Positions 1 through 11,274 of a stretch of 60,000 bases of DNA are shown in pieces. Location of the stretch: NCBI RefSeq assembly GCF_032854445.1, contig NC_088301.1, forward strand, positions 374,001-434,000. Direction: 5' to 3'. Within the stretch, counting starts at the first letter, position 1, and each line of letters begins with the position of its first letter. The position numbers and the translations under genes are program-made. The notes below the pieces were generated by a model that made no database searches, was not told the DNA's origin, and was given only the letters and a program-made list of their open reading frames with translations. The DNA is from Liolophura sinensis (Eukaryota > Mollusca > Polyplacophora > Chitonida > Chitonidae).

Positions 1-672
1 TAGGGGTGAGAAGGGAATAGAGGTCTGCTATCTGTTTCAGGAGCAGATGCTAATGCCACAAACAATGCAATAACTGAACTGTAAATCAAGATGAATATTC
101 AAAGATTTGTACTGAGGGTCACCATAGCAGAAACCATACTGATTCAAGTGAATTTTAAGTTTTACCTCCAGGAAGGTTAATCATCAAATTTTGGATCATC
201 CTCCTCAGGAAAGTAAAGGCAGACAATGTTTAAATTGGTTTCATTCTTTCCTTATTTGAAATTTGTAAAATTAGTGTATGTAAAAAATTTTATGTGGATT
301 TGGTTTCAAAACACAATGTGCATGTAAGTTTGTTTCCTAAATTTGAACCCTGGATGTCAATGACAATTTTTTGTTAAAATCAGATGTATAATTTCCCTAT
401 CACTGGATACTAGCACAATTGATATTCTGAGACCTGTAGGCTCTGTATCAATTATTTATTTGGTTTATTTATTTATTTATTTTTTTGATCGGTGTTTACC
501 CCATACTCAGGAATATTTCACTTATACAACAGCAGCAATGCATTACAGTTGCAGGAAACCGGGCAACCCACGACCATCTGCAGGTTGCTGGAGGACCTTT
601 CCACTTCCGATTATTTTGTTGACGCTGTACACAATAGCACATTTGATAAGTGTTTAATTATGTGCCACTTAC
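1..672. other. MIB1 intron (3' portion in window), no exon found
   Basis: AT-rich intronic sequence lies downstream of the donor at 672 and extends off the left edge. It contains a SINE copy at about 452-603. No RING 3 signature (a CPVCLD-like or ECPIC-like coding stretch on the minus strand) could be seen. Otherwise nothing is recognised. Confidence 0.6.
452..603 (-). mobile_element. tRNA-derived SINE copy, diverged
   Basis: The plus-strand sequence runs from a tttatttattta stretch through gatcggtgtttac, actcaggaatatttcactta, ggaaaccgggc, cccacgaccatctgcagg and ttgctgg. This is the 3' part and body of the same SINE seen best at 59480-59702. The AATAAATA tail places its sense strand on the minus strand. 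It sits close to the donor of the RING 2 exon. Confidence 0.75.
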
Positions 673-759
673 GACTCCCGCCACAGCACACGATGAAGGG
701 CACAATTTTCTCTATACTGGAGCGACACTGCACACACTTCTTCATCAGCGCTGCACAAC
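673..759 (-). CDS. MIB1: MIB1 exon: second half of RING finger 2 (2 nt + 28 codons + 1 nt)
   Basis: This exon was found by searching for the missing end of RING 2. The acceptor is tttgttcccag before GT at 759. The donor is GGGAGTC|gtaagt, with the intron starting at 672. It encodes [20 protein letters not shown], then FIVCCGGS, supplying the last zinc ligands (C...CVQC) of RING 2. The family has [11 protein letters not shown] followed by a VPFIMCCGG motif, so the match is clear. A minus-oriented SINE copy begins about 70 bp further down the following intron. RING 3 was searched for below position 460 and not seen. Confidence 0.94.
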
Positions 760-960
760 CTGGGAACAAACAACCAACACATGGACTTATGTTTGCTTAT
801 TTGTCTGAAAGGTTACAGCCAAAATGATGCTACATGTCATATGTCCATTGACATGTAATGTACACACATTTTTAATCAAATTTCCAGTATTAATCTGTTT
901 AACTATAAAATTTGGACATTTTGTACCTTACAAGAATGTAAGACAAATCGGACATAGGAA

Positions 961-1073
961 ATATTATTTATTTGAGCGGTGGTTTTACATCGTACTCAAG
1001 AATATTTCACTTAAGTGACTGCCGCCAGCACTATCGCGGGAGGAAACCAGGAAGTGGCCGCAACACAGGCCTA
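961..1073 (-). mobile_element. SINE copy, 5'-truncated and diverged
   Basis: The block is tatttatttgagcggtg, ttttacatcgtactcaaga, atatttcactta, cagcactatcgcgggagg, aaaccagg. It is the same family as 59480-59702 and lies in the 629-bp MIB1 intron. Homology fades after the aaaccagg block. Confidence 0.7.
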
Positions 1074-1086
1074 ATGTTCACAAGCC

Positions 1087-1226
1087 AAGGTGTTTATAAT
1101 CAAGATGACAATGTGTTTATAATCAACAAGACCATGTGTTTATAATCAAGAAGACAATGTGTTTATAATCAACAAGACCATGTGTTTATAATCAACAAGA
1201 CCATGTGTTTATAATCAACAAGTCAG
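1087..1226. repeat. 23-bp tandem repeat, about 6 units
   Basis: The unit is built on tgtttataatcaacaagac and recurs every 23 bp, with aacaag and aagaag variants. It directly follows the SINE copy at 961-1073 within a MIB1 intron. Confidence 0.9.
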
Positions 1227-1388
1227 TTTTCCAATTTACAACAACAACGTTAACCGGTGAAGTTTCCGGTGATAAATACTTCTATGAACTAAATGGGACA
1301 ATTTCTCAGGAATATACGAGTATATACCCGCAGACAAATACGGATTAAACCATGTTCCACATGACTTGATCACCAATCCATTACTCAC

Positions 1389-1467
1389 CATCACAAGCAC
1401 ACATGTGACCACAGGGCTTGAAGAGAATAGACGCCCTCTTATCAGAACAAACAACACACTCCTCAAT
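1389..1467 (-). CDS. MIB1: MIB1 exon: first half of RING finger 2 (26 codons + 1 nt)
   Basis: The acceptor is gactttttcag before ATT at 1467. The donor is TGTGATG|gtgagt, with the intron starting at 1388. It encodes [20 protein letters not shown] followed by HMCACD: the first zinc-binding pair (CVVC) and the PCGHMCAC core. The exon ends on the first base of a glycine codon, which is completed by GT at the start of the exon at 759. The RING is thus split across two exons. Confidence 0.97.
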
Positions 1468-1838
1468 CTGAAAAAGTCCAAAGTTTACTATAGTCACACC
1501 ACAAACGCCCCCCCCCCACACACACTCCCCCCCCCCCACCCCCAACAAATGACACATAATAACCTTAAAGGAAAGGCCATTAGTCACTCAAAGTTTTCCC
1601 ATGAATCTCTGATTTTGAAATTGTTCTTTTTATTATTTTTCTCCTTTTAATCTGCGTGCAATTATTTCAAACTAGTTTTAATCGTCCATTAAAATATTTA
1701 AATATTTGATGAAATTAAGAATTATTTGAATTCCCATTTTAATCACATTTTAAGTCATTTCAATTAAATTTTTACCATTTTAATGACTTTAAGCAGATGT
1801 ATAATTGTTTTAACAGAGGTTTATTTTTGTGAGCATAC

Positions 1839-2031
1839 CTTTGTCCTGGACTGCACATGTTCCTTACAGATCAGACATTTCTTGACTCGTGGGGAGCACA
1901 GCGAGCAGGTGGCGATGTGGGTGCAGGGCCCGAACAGTGTGTCCCTTTTCAGGTCAGAACACACCATACACTCCTCCAGTGACTCCTGATCGTTACGGAT
2001 GTGAGCTGCGTTCGGGGCCATCACGCCAGCG
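1839..2031 (-). CDS. MIB1: MIB1 exon: RING finger 1 (1 nt + 64 codons)
   Basis: The acceptor is gttgtttcag before C at 2031. The donor is ACAAAG|gtatgc, with the intron starting at 1838. A short variable linker ([19 protein letters not shown]) leads into a C3HC4-type RING: CMVC, then [11 protein letters not shown], then CLIC and KEHVQSRTK. Cys/His spacing is preserved. The residue before the histidine is Thr, where Gly is usual (GPCTH against GPCGH). RING domains recruit E2 enzymes. In the family the last RING is considered most important for catalysis, and it is not in this window. Confidence 0.97.
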
Positions 2032-2213
2032 CTGAAACAACACACACCATCAGGCCTGCACAGCTGGAGAGAACTCTGGTAGTTTGTCTTTTATCTCAAG
2101 CTTATTTCATCCATAAGGTAGGGGTCCATTTTATAGGTAGACACAAACATGCCTGCACTGTTATAGGTTATTGAATATGTCATAGGCACAATGGAAGTAA
2201 ACGATTGATTACA

Positions 2214-2285
2214 TTTCTTTAATTGATTGGTCTTGAATGCCGTGCTCCGGAATATTTTGCTTTTATGGGAAGCGGAAAACTATTG
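2214..2285 (-). mobile_element. SINE fragment, strongly diverged
   Basis: The order ttaattgattggtcttgaa, tgccgtgctccggaatattt, tgcttttatggg matches the tail-proximal part of the SINE family, with many substitutions. It lies in the intron between the RING 1 exon and the preceding exon. Confidence 0.5.
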
Positions 2286-2394
2286 GTAAGCGGAATTGCA
2301 GTGCCCGGAATAAACTATAAACATTACCCAGGTATTTTACAAACCTCCTGATAAAGTGAAAACAGCAAGAGCTAGATTCAACCACTTAACCTCA

Positions 2395-2885
2395 CTGGTC
2401 ACGAGCCAACCTCACTGGTCAAGGGCCAACCTTGCTGGTCAAGGGCCGACCTCCAATGGCCAGGGGCCGACCTCAAAGGTCAAGGGCTGACCCTCACAGG
2501 TCAAGGGCCGACCTCACTGGTCAGCGGCCAACCTTAACTGGTCAAAGGGCCGACCTTCCCTGGTCAAGGGCCGACTTCACCGGTCAAGAGCCGACCTTCC
2601 CTGGTCAAGGGCCTATCTCACCAGTCAAGAGCCAACCTTCCCTGGTCAAGAGCCGACCTTCCCTGGCTAAGGGCCGACCTCACCGGCCAAGAGCCGACCT
2701 TCCCTGGTCAAGGGCTGACCTCACCAGCCAAGAGCCGACCTTCCCTGGCCAAGAGCCGACCTTCCCTCGTCAAGGGCCGACCTCACCGGCCAAGAGCCGA
2801 CCTTCCCTGGCCAAGAGCCGACCTCACCGGCCAAGAGCCAACCTTCCCTGGCCAAGAGCCGACCTTCCCTGGTCAAGGGCTGACA
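2395..2885. repeat. 20-21-bp minisatellite, about 23 units
   Basis: Units alternate caagagccgaccttccctgg and caagggccgacctcaccgg forms. Because most units are 21 bp, frames stay open on both strands (2432-2899 on plus, 2915-2721 on minus), giving RPSLAKS-type protein repeats. I treat these as non-coding. The array lies in the 1143-bp MIB1 intron. Confidence 0.95.
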
Positions 2886-3174
2886 GTCGCAGTACATGAT
2901 TACAGGACTCATCACTTATTGGGAGCAGTGTCAACAGCCCACTTTTGAAAATTCCTACATGAAATTTATTTTATTGCAAAAATTTTAGTCCTGAAGTTTG
3001 CAAATGAACTTAATTTGTATTACAATTTTGTTATTACTGCACAAATTAAGCTCTTAGCCCTAGCAACCACTTTTCCCTGTAGAAACACAATAGTCTAGGT
3101 AAAATTATAAGGAAAACTGCCATGAAAACAAGATGACAAGAGCTGTATTTGACCCGATACTAAACCCGTCTCAC

Positions 3175-3356
3175 CTGTTTCTCTCCTTGTGGCACTTCGC
3201 CAGGGCCTTACAAAGATTGGGGTCAGGACAGAGGTCTAATGGTGACTGGCCCTTCTTATTCTTCAGGTTCAGATCTGCTCCATTGGCAGCCAGGAAGCAA
3301 GCAATGGAAGCGCTAGACTTTTTGTCTGCTCCTGGTGTGCCAAGCCCCATCAATAG
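3175..3356 (-). CDS. MIB1: MIB1 exon: terminal ankyrin repeat and linker (60 codons + 2 nt)
   Basis: The acceptor is tcgttcacag before CTA at 3356. The donor is AGAAACAG|gtgaga, with the intron starting at 3174. It encodes [40 protein letters not shown] and [20 protein letters not shown], ending in a split AG|C serine codon. [17 protein letters not shown] is the conserved cap of the MIB1 ankyrin domain. The junction reads DVGK-LLMGLG. As I recall, vertebrate MIB1 carries about 11 extra residues here, and no such insert or microexon is visible in the 174-bp intron. Confidence 0.97.
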
Positions 3357-3530
3357 CTGTGAACGAAATCAGGCGGAAATTTGAAACTATTATCAGTATT
3401 TGTGTTATTTTATGTACTATTTCAATTTACCATCTTCATAATACTACTCCAAAGATTCATGTCACGTAACCATGACAGGTATGAATGTTGTTTTGTAACC
3501 AGATTCTTGAAATCTAGAGACTGTTCTCAC

Positions 3531-3659
3531 CTTGCCGACATCCTGCATGTCTTGGAGCTGTCGTAGTTGTGACAGGGTGTGATGTCGCAGGGCCTCGTGG
3601 AGGGGCGTGTCTCCGTCCTTATCTGCCACATTCAGGTTACAACCCTCACGCACCAGCAA
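3531..3659 (-). CDS. MIB1: MIB1 exon: last full ankyrin repeat (43 codons, phase 0/0)
   Basis: The acceptor is ttctgtggtcag before TTG at 3659. The donor is GGCAAG|gtgaga, with the intron starting at 3530. The exon encodes [20 protein letters not shown] and then [20 protein letters not shown] and [14 protein letters not shown] is an ankyrin core, and the helical [13 protein letters not shown] segment is a hallmark of MIB1. It is followed by a short 174-bp intron. Confidence 0.97.
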
Positions 3660-3772
3660 CTGACCACAGAAAACAGACCAGCCATTAATAAAACAGTTAA
3701 ATCATTAACAAGGCCACCAAACCACTGAGAGCTTGTTCCTGTGCTAACACTCACATCTACCAATATAATCAA

Positions 3773-3985
3773 CACTAAACATCTACATGTATTACAGTAA
3801 ATGACCTCAAACTAAGGACTGATCCAATGTTGACACTAAACATCTACATGTATTACAGTAAATGACCTCAGATTAAGGATTGATCCAATGTTAACACTAA
3901 ACATCTACATGTATTACAGTAAATGACCTCAAACTAAGGATTGATCCAATGTTAACACTAAACATCTGCATGCACACTGCTTAGT
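3773..3985. repeat. 61-bp tandem repeat, about 3.5 units
   Basis: The block acactaaacatctacatg recurs at 61-bp steps (3781, 3842, 3903, 3964). It is followed in each unit by attacagtaaatgacctca and ggattgatccaatgtt. The last unit is partial and diverged. Confidence 0.93.
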
Positions 3986-4204
3986 TTGTGCTGAAATGTA
4001 TCATGCTCAAAACAAACCTGAAAACCCCTTCCTAAGATCATCACACCCAGAATCATACCTTAACGCCTTGGTCACAGACTAAATTTTAGGTTGAATACAC
4101 TGCATATATTTCACATTTTTAATGACATCAACTTTATCGCCGAATTACTAAAACCAGTAATCTTATGCTGTGCATCTACCGGTATAATCATGTAATATGT
4201 TACA

Positions 4205-4668
4205 GTGACCACCTGGAGCATGGACTTACAATGACAAGTCATGTGTATCTTGTGCCTGTAATCATGCTTCTGTTACAGTGACCACCTGGAGCATGGACTT
4301 ACAATGACAAGTCATGTGTATCTTGTGCCTGTAATCATGCTTCTGTTACAGTGACCACCTGGAGCATGGAATTACAATGACAAGTCATGTGTATCTTGTG
4401 CCTGTAATCATGCTTCTGTTACAGTGACCCACCTGGAGCATGGAATTACAATGACAAGTCATGTGTATCTTGTGCCTGTAATCATGCTTCTGTTACAGTG
4501 CCCACCTGGAGCATGGACTTACAATGACAAGTTATGCGTATCTTGTGCCTGTAATCATGCTTCCGTTAGAGTGACCACCTGGATCATGGACTTACAATGA
4601 CAAGTCATTTGTACCTTGTGCCTGTAATCATGCTTCTGTTAGAGTGACCACCTGGATCATGGACTTAC
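4205..4668 (-). repeat. 73-bp tandem array resembling the MIB1 exon end and 5' splice site, about 6 units
   Basis: Units start at gtgaccacctgg (4205, 4278, then every ~73 bp) and contain catggacttacaatgacaag. On the minus strand each unit reads ACTTGTCATT|gtaagtccatg. The real exon end reads AATTGTCAGG|gtaagtccatg and continues with the same tccaggtggtcac. The array therefore looks like copies of the exon 4755-4669 3' end plus donor. Two central units carry gtaatt in place of gtaagt. Confidence 0.9.
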
Positions 4669-4755
4669 CCTGACAATTTGTGTATGCTGTCTTTCCACAG
4701 CTAGATGAAGGGCTGACTGCTGATTCACATTCTGAACATCAAGATTAGCCTTGCC
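4669..4755 (-). CDS. MIB1: MIB1 exon: ankyrin repeat (29 codons, phase 0/0)
   Basis: The acceptor is tattttgcag before GGC at 4755. The donor is GTCAGG|gtaagt, with the intron starting at 4668. The 87-nt exon encodes [20 protein letters not shown] followed by ERQHTQIVR. It fits in phase between LLVHQ of the preceding exon and LLVREG of the next. It is too short to stand out as an open frame and was found by translating between splice sites. The donor sits at the edge of a 73-bp tandem array whose units resemble the exon end plus the donor. Confidence 0.95.
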
Positions 4756-4804
4756 CTGCAAAATAAAACACAAATGTGTTCTGTGTTACACATTATGTGC
4801 CTGT

Positions 4805-5060
4805 AATCATGTTTTACTAATTATGTTCTGCGTTACCAGTTACCAATTATGTTCTGTGTTACCAATTACCAATTATGTTATGTTTGACCAATTATGTTTT
4901 GTGTTATCAGTTACTAATTATGTTCTGTTACCAATTATGTTCTGCATTACCAATTACCAATTATGTTCTGTTACCAATTACCAACTATGTTATGTTTGAC
5001 CAATTATGTTTTATGTTATCAGTTACTAATTATTTTCTGTGTTACCAATTACCTCACACT
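4805..5060. repeat. Irregular AT-rich repeat of accaattatgtt-type motifs
   Basis: Short blocks taccaattatgttctg, ttgaccaattatgtt and tcagttactaattatg recur without a fixed period. The block ttgaccaattatgtt-ttatcagttactaatta occurs twice (from about 4884 and 4997). Confidence 0.8.
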
Positions 5061-5149
5061 GGCTACCTGTACCTGAACGGCTAAGTACAGGTGCATACAC
5101 TGATTAAATAATCAACCAGCTACTATTCAATCGATCTTTTACAAATCTG

Positions 5150-6125
5150 ATTTGTGTGTCTGCTGTACAAAGGGTGATTTGTGCGTTGTCTAGTGTAAAA
5201 TGGGTGATGAGTGTGTCGTCTACTGTAAAAACGGTGATGAGTGTGTCGTCTACCATACAAAGGCTGATGTGTGTGTCGTCTACCATACAAAGGGTGATAA
5301 GTGTGTGTTGTCTACTGTACAAAGGGTGATGTGTGTGTCGTCTACCATACAAAGGGTGATGAGTGTGTCGTCTACCATACAAAGGGTGATAAGTGCGTCG
5401 TCGACTGTACAAAGGGTGATGAGTGTGTCGTCTACTGTACAAAGGGTGATGAGTGTGTCGTCTACTGTAAAAACGGTGATGAGTGTTTCGTCTACTGTAC
5501 AAATGGTATAAGTGTGTGTTGTCTACTGTACAAAGGCTGATGTGTGTCGTCTACTGTACAAAGGGTGATGAGTGTGTGTTGTCTACCATACAAAGGGTGA
5601 TGTGTGTGTCGTCTACCATACAAAGGGTGATGAGTGTGTCGTCTACCATACAAAGGGTGATAAGTGTGTCGTCGACTGTACAAAGGGTGATGAGTGTGTC
5701 GTCTACTATAAAAAGGGTGATGTGTGTGTCATCTACTGTACAAATGGTGATAAGTGTGTGTCGTCTACTGTACAAAGGGTGATGTGTCTGTCGTCCAATG
5801 TACAAAGGGTGATGTGTCTGTCGTCCAATGTACAAAGGGTGATGAGTGTTGTCTACTGTACAAAGGGTGATGAGTGTGTCGTCGACTGTACAAAGGGTGA
5901 TGAGTGTGTGTCGTCTACTGTACAAACGGGGATGTGTTCGTCGTCTACTGTACAAAGGGTGATGTGTGTGTAGTCTACTGTACAAAGGGTGATGTGTGTG
6001 TCGTCTACCGTACAAAGGGTGATGAGTGTGTCGTCGACTGTACAAAGGGTGATGAGTGTGTCGTCTACTGTACAAAGGGTGATGTGTTTGTCGTCTACTG
6101 TACAAAGGGTGATGAGTGTGTTGTG
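5150..6125. repeat. 30-bp minisatellite, about 32 units
   Basis: Units are tgtgtcgtctactgtacaaa followed by gggtgatgag, with ctaccatac and cgactgtac variants and occasional 2-base length changes. The 30-bp period keeps several frames open on both strands (VVYCTKGDEC on plus, YSRRHTHHPL on minus). No start context, splice sites or family similarity support translation. It lies in the 1603-bp MIB1 intron. Confidence 0.95.
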
Positions 6126-6181
6126 ACTGCTTATTGTCTCCACAGCCTCAAGAACATTGAGAGCAGGGCAATGAACTATCA

Positions 6182-6640
<459 letters not shown>

Positions 6641-6870
6641 TCAAATTCACATATAAAATACTGGTTTGTCACAAGATGATCTTAAGTGTTTTATTGACAC
6701 ATTACTTTTACTACTAAACATTCTCAAAAGGGAGATAATCACGTTAGCTAAACATAACACTACTGTATTGTGAGTTGCTTCCCATGTTTAACTAAAACAG
6801 TTTGCTTTTGCTCTGTGTAGCATTAGAATTATGTTATTTCATAATTATGATATATCAATATACCATTAAA

Positions 6871-6962
6871 CAATTCATTGCCAAAACTGTATATCTATAA
6901 AACTCCATTATTTTATCAATTCATTGCCAAAACTGTATATCTGTAAAACTCCATTATTTAAC
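6871..6962. repeat. 46-bp direct duplication (2 copies)
   Basis: The block caattcattgccaaaactgt followed by atatct.taaaactccatta occurs at 6871 and again at 6917, nearly identical. Confidence 0.9.
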
Positions 6963-8504
6963 AATAAACACAGGTACTTTTATATGCACGTACAATTGCA
7001 GAACGTTGAAATAACTTTTTCAGGAATTCAACAGGAAATGTCTGAAATTCCTTCCTTCAATATTTTTTTCGCTTACATTTTGGAGCATGTAATACCACTT
7101 TCTATAATTTTCCCGAACCGCTAACAATGGCTGTCTGAAATCATCGAAGTGAATAAAGCAGATTACTTCATTTTCTTCATTTTATTGGTAACAATTGACT
7201 TCAATCCCATCACATGGGATTTGACAGGTTTATTATCTTACATCACATAGGTATTCTGCTTACATTTCCAACTTTATACCATACATGAGCTTCAAGTTAG
7301 TCCATTGGGACAGAAAATGGGCTTAGAAGATGCATAGCACACTTTGTAAACCAGCAGTACAGGTTTAGACCTTAACCTGCCATATGTCTTTGGAGATAAA
7401 ACCTGGAAATCACAAGTTTCCTGTCTGTAACTTGAGACTAGACTGGCTACCTAATGACAACTGTCAAGTGTTAGTGTCCTCTAATGTGTAAGGGGAGAGG
7501 GGCTATCTCTGCCCCCTACACATCTGTAATGGTGATAAACACACAGCTTAGGGCTCTGACCACAGCCACAATTACATCACTGATCACACCCTGTCTCTTC
7601 AGTACAGGCTAATCACCTTCTAGGCCAGGGATAAGGTCTGAGGATCAACCCTCAGCTTTTACCCTGATGGAGACCACATGGGCATCAGACTGTCCTCCAG
7701 CAGAGAAGGGAGATAAATCTGTAAGACCTAATCCATCATGGAGTTGACCAGGAGCTTTTAAACATGCCAAGCTGCTAGGTTGTGCAAGTCTTATCAGGCT
7801 GTTAATGGGCATAGTCTGCAGTGGGTGGGGACAGGGATATGGGGAGGAATGAGGGGTAGGGCTCAGATTTCTTCAAGCATCAGGACTCATCTTTTAATGT
7901 GTTCCTCAAAGACAAGTGATCTGATTTTAAATTTAAGTTTCAAAACCTATCACTGATGATTGTCACATGTGCCTGCATGCCACAAAAGGTATCTCACTTT
8001 CTAATATACATGTATGCTAATATAACCATAAGATATCTCCCTAAGCCACAATTTCCAAAGTTCATGCTTATTATTAAAATAACATGTATATAGGCAGTTT
8101 TTCAACACTTTATATCACATTCATTATATTTTGCTTATTTATTCACTAGGTTAAAATTTATTTAAAGCATGCTGACAAGACTAAACAACCTTCCTTAAAG
8201 TCCGTACATCAATGTATTAGAAAGTTACTTCGTTAACATCCTAACCATACAACTTGTGTTGTCATATTATGTAGGCCTAGCTACATGTACGCGCTGTCAT
8301 AAGTCACTCACTCTGTGAGTTGCATACTGGGACTCAAATTAAGACGAAGCCCATTTAACGCAAAAAAAAGTATATAAGTTCTGTTTCAATTTTCATCAGA
8401 TAATGTTCTTTTAGTATTCTAAAAATTATATCAGTGGCACTTTAATATTTCAGACATATGACAGTATTGAGGTTAATGAGCACAGCAAACTCACGGTTGA
8501 CAGA
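6963..8504. other. Unannotated intronic stretch
   Basis: AT-rich single-copy-looking sequence. The short block cgctaacaatggctgtctg near 7119 recurs in part at about 21262. No coding, RNA gene or clear mobile element signal was seen. Confidence 0.5.
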
Positions 8505-8945
8505 GACCTGAGTACAGCGCACTGTTGAGCAGAGACCTGAGTAAAGTCCACTGTTGACAGAGGCCTGAGCAAAGCCCACTGTTGACAGAGACCTGAGTAA
8601 AGCCCACTGTCGACAGAGACCTGAGCAAAGTCCACTGTTGACAGAGACCTGAGTAAAGTCCACTGATGACAGAGGCCTGAGCAAAGCCCACTGTTGACAA
8701 GAGACCTGAGTAAAGTCCACTGATGACAGAGGCCTGAGTAAAGCACACTGTTGACAGAGACCTGAGTAAAGACCACTGTTGACAGAGACCTGAGTAAAGT
8801 CCACTGATGACAGAGGCCTGAGTAAAGCACACTGTTGACAGAGACCTGAGTAAAGACCACTGTTGACAGAGACCTGAGTAAAGTCCACTGATGACAGAGG
8901 CCTGATCAAAGCCCACTGTTGACAGAGACCTGAGTAAAGTCCATC
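8505..8945. repeat. 28-bp minisatellite, about 16 units
   Basis: Units are gttgacagagacctgagtaa plus agtccact, with gatgacagaggcctgag variants. A three-unit block (aagtccactgatgacagagg, aagcacactgttgacag, aagaccactgttgac) is itself repeated, so recent higher-order duplication is visible. The open minus-strand frames through it are artefacts of the repeat. Confidence 0.95.
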
Positions 8946-11274
8946 ACTTTCAAGGAACTGACAGATCTCCTGACATAGCAACTGTAGTCAAACTAGTAAC
9001 AACTCCCCTGGAGCACAAACCCTCACCGATCAAAGCAGAGGTGATATTCTACATTTCAGTTTTCATAAACTATCATTGTTGCTATTCTGAATTGGAGAGT
9101 TTCATCCCAGACCTGGCAGTACATACACATGTAGATATATCCATTCTTTGTTCTACTGTCAGTCACTTCTCTGCCCATTTGTCTCAGAAATATAGGTTTG
9201 CCCAATTGCCCTGGGAGTGTGGTAAGGGTTAATGGTTAGTAGAGGTGTCAGGTGACTGTACCAGTCTGTGAGGGATGGGGTACAGTGGGGGTGGGGGTGT
9301 TTGGGTTGTGGGCAAGGTGCGAGATGATAACAACCTCAACAGCTGAGAGACAAAAAAGCTACAAATCATGTACTTGTTCACTTTGTCTGCTTTTTGGACA
9401 TATTTTGGAAATAGCAAAATATGTTCAATAACTGACAACTGCTTCTTTTTTAAAAGCTCTGAAATAGGTTCGCACTTACAAAAATTTACGTTAGTATACA
9501 GTAAGTCTTCTCGATACTGATTGAATATTGCAGCCGGCTAACACCCTACTGAGTATTCATTCAACACATCAAATGGTATACACACAAAAATGTTATTAAT
9601 TAACATGAGTGTCACAATAGTTTCATGAGTAAAAAAAACAGATTCTCATTTCACAGGTACAAGAGCACAATGAAGGCAGCAAGTCGGGTATTTATTCATT
9701 TATTTCTCTCACTGCTGTGCTTTGCACTTTACTGATGAATATTTCACTTACATGATAGCTTTCTGCGTTTTCCACAAGCTACTACAAGAGCTGTTTATTA
9801 AGATACCCCTAGAAGGAGAAGGGTTACAAGACCTTAAAAGAAGTCAGTCTGTCAGACAGACAGGATGTGAACTTCTCAGTTGAGTAGTTTAATTTTTTCA
9901 CCTCCTTCCACAGACCATTCATCCCACTGCAATGTGACATTACCCAGCATGCCCTAGCTGAGCTAGGCCATGCACCAGGCTATGACAAAGCTTTCATTCA
10001 CATAGGCTGCACCTACCAGCACACATGTACACATCTAGGGGCTACACACCAGCCCATTTGGCAAGTTTCAGAGGTACCTGGATCTCAGTAGGGACTGGTT
10101 TAGTCACACTGATAATCTAACCATGCTTGATATTTTCATGGTTCTGTGTGAAGACTGTGTTGTGTACGCTGTAACCTTTCCAAGACACTGTGTTAAAATA
10201 CAAGCCAGAAGCTATAAGTCCCGGCCGGCACAATTCACCGGCACAATTCACCACGTTGTGTGCCAGATCACATTCAGTGCAAATTATCATGCATGTAACA
10301 GTACCTCACAAATCAGAACCTGGCAACCTCTGTCAGAATTATGTATTTATTAATCTTTTTTTTCTGGTTCAATACTTACATTGTAGATTTTGCTCAAATC
10401 TCACTTGAGACAAGTCAACTGCTGGTTTTGCTTGTAGTGATGAGAACAGTTCTGTGAGACATGTACGTGTACAACTGAAAGGTACTAATGTTGCTCATCT
10501 GTTGCTCATCTATTACGTGAAAAGGTTAAATGACCATAACAGTTGTACACACAGATTGGTATGTGCAGAGTTAATCATGCAGTAAATGTCAGTGTTAGCA
10601 ACACTCTGAATCTAACAAGGTTTATCCATGAAGTAATTAACCCACGACCCTTCATCCTGACCATACACCACCTCATTAACTCTCTCATACTACACTAATT
10701 AATAATCACCAATTATCATCGTCAATTATCAAGCTGCAGCATCGGCAACTAACGTGAAATTATATCCCAGTGCAAAATAATAAATCACTCATCAGTATGA
10801 CTATCAAAAGCATATTCAATAATCTCTGCATAATTTTTTTTTAAAGATTTATGTTAGAAATATTCATCTCTAATTGTTTTTCAACATATATATGTGTAAT
10901 GTTGACAACTGCCAATGTGTAGGTGTACCTGCAGCATGAGGACAGAGTATCCTCATGTATTATACCATGCGCTACCGAAAAGTATTCACAAAGACACAAA
11001 CTAACTTTCTCAGGGTGAAGTCTAATCTCTAGAGTCATATGAAAGTCAGGTGTATGAAATCAATCTAAGCATCGTCTCATTTACAAATAAAAATGCTACA
11101 AAAAGAACTTGGAAAGGGGAAATCGCACAAAATTGATTTACAAATGCAGAAATCAGCAGGAAAAGAACTGCTTGTGTAATTAGCAGAGCTTTCCCCCTAA
11201 GTCCCTACTCATGCAAATTTTACATATCAGTACAGTCTAAAAAGTAACCAGCATCTAAAATAAAGTTTTGCTTT
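8946..11274. other. Unannotated intronic stretch
   Basis: It contains a G-rich tract near 9275-9307, a SINE-like fragment at about 9690-9765, and a 13-bp direct duplication of cggcacaattcac near 10226-10252. No exon or RNA gene is recognised. Confidence 0.5.
9690..9765 (-). mobile_element. Possible SINE tail fragment
   Basis: tatttattcatttatttctc followed by gctttgcactttactgatga and atatttcacttacatga follows the order of the SINE family tail, but it is heavily diverged. Confidence 0.4.

Noticed and set aside
1-460. Search for the MIB1 RING finger 3 exon
   Set aside because: No C-P-V-C-L or C-P-I-C-R coding stretch with splice sites was seen on the minus strand. It probably lies beyond the left edge.
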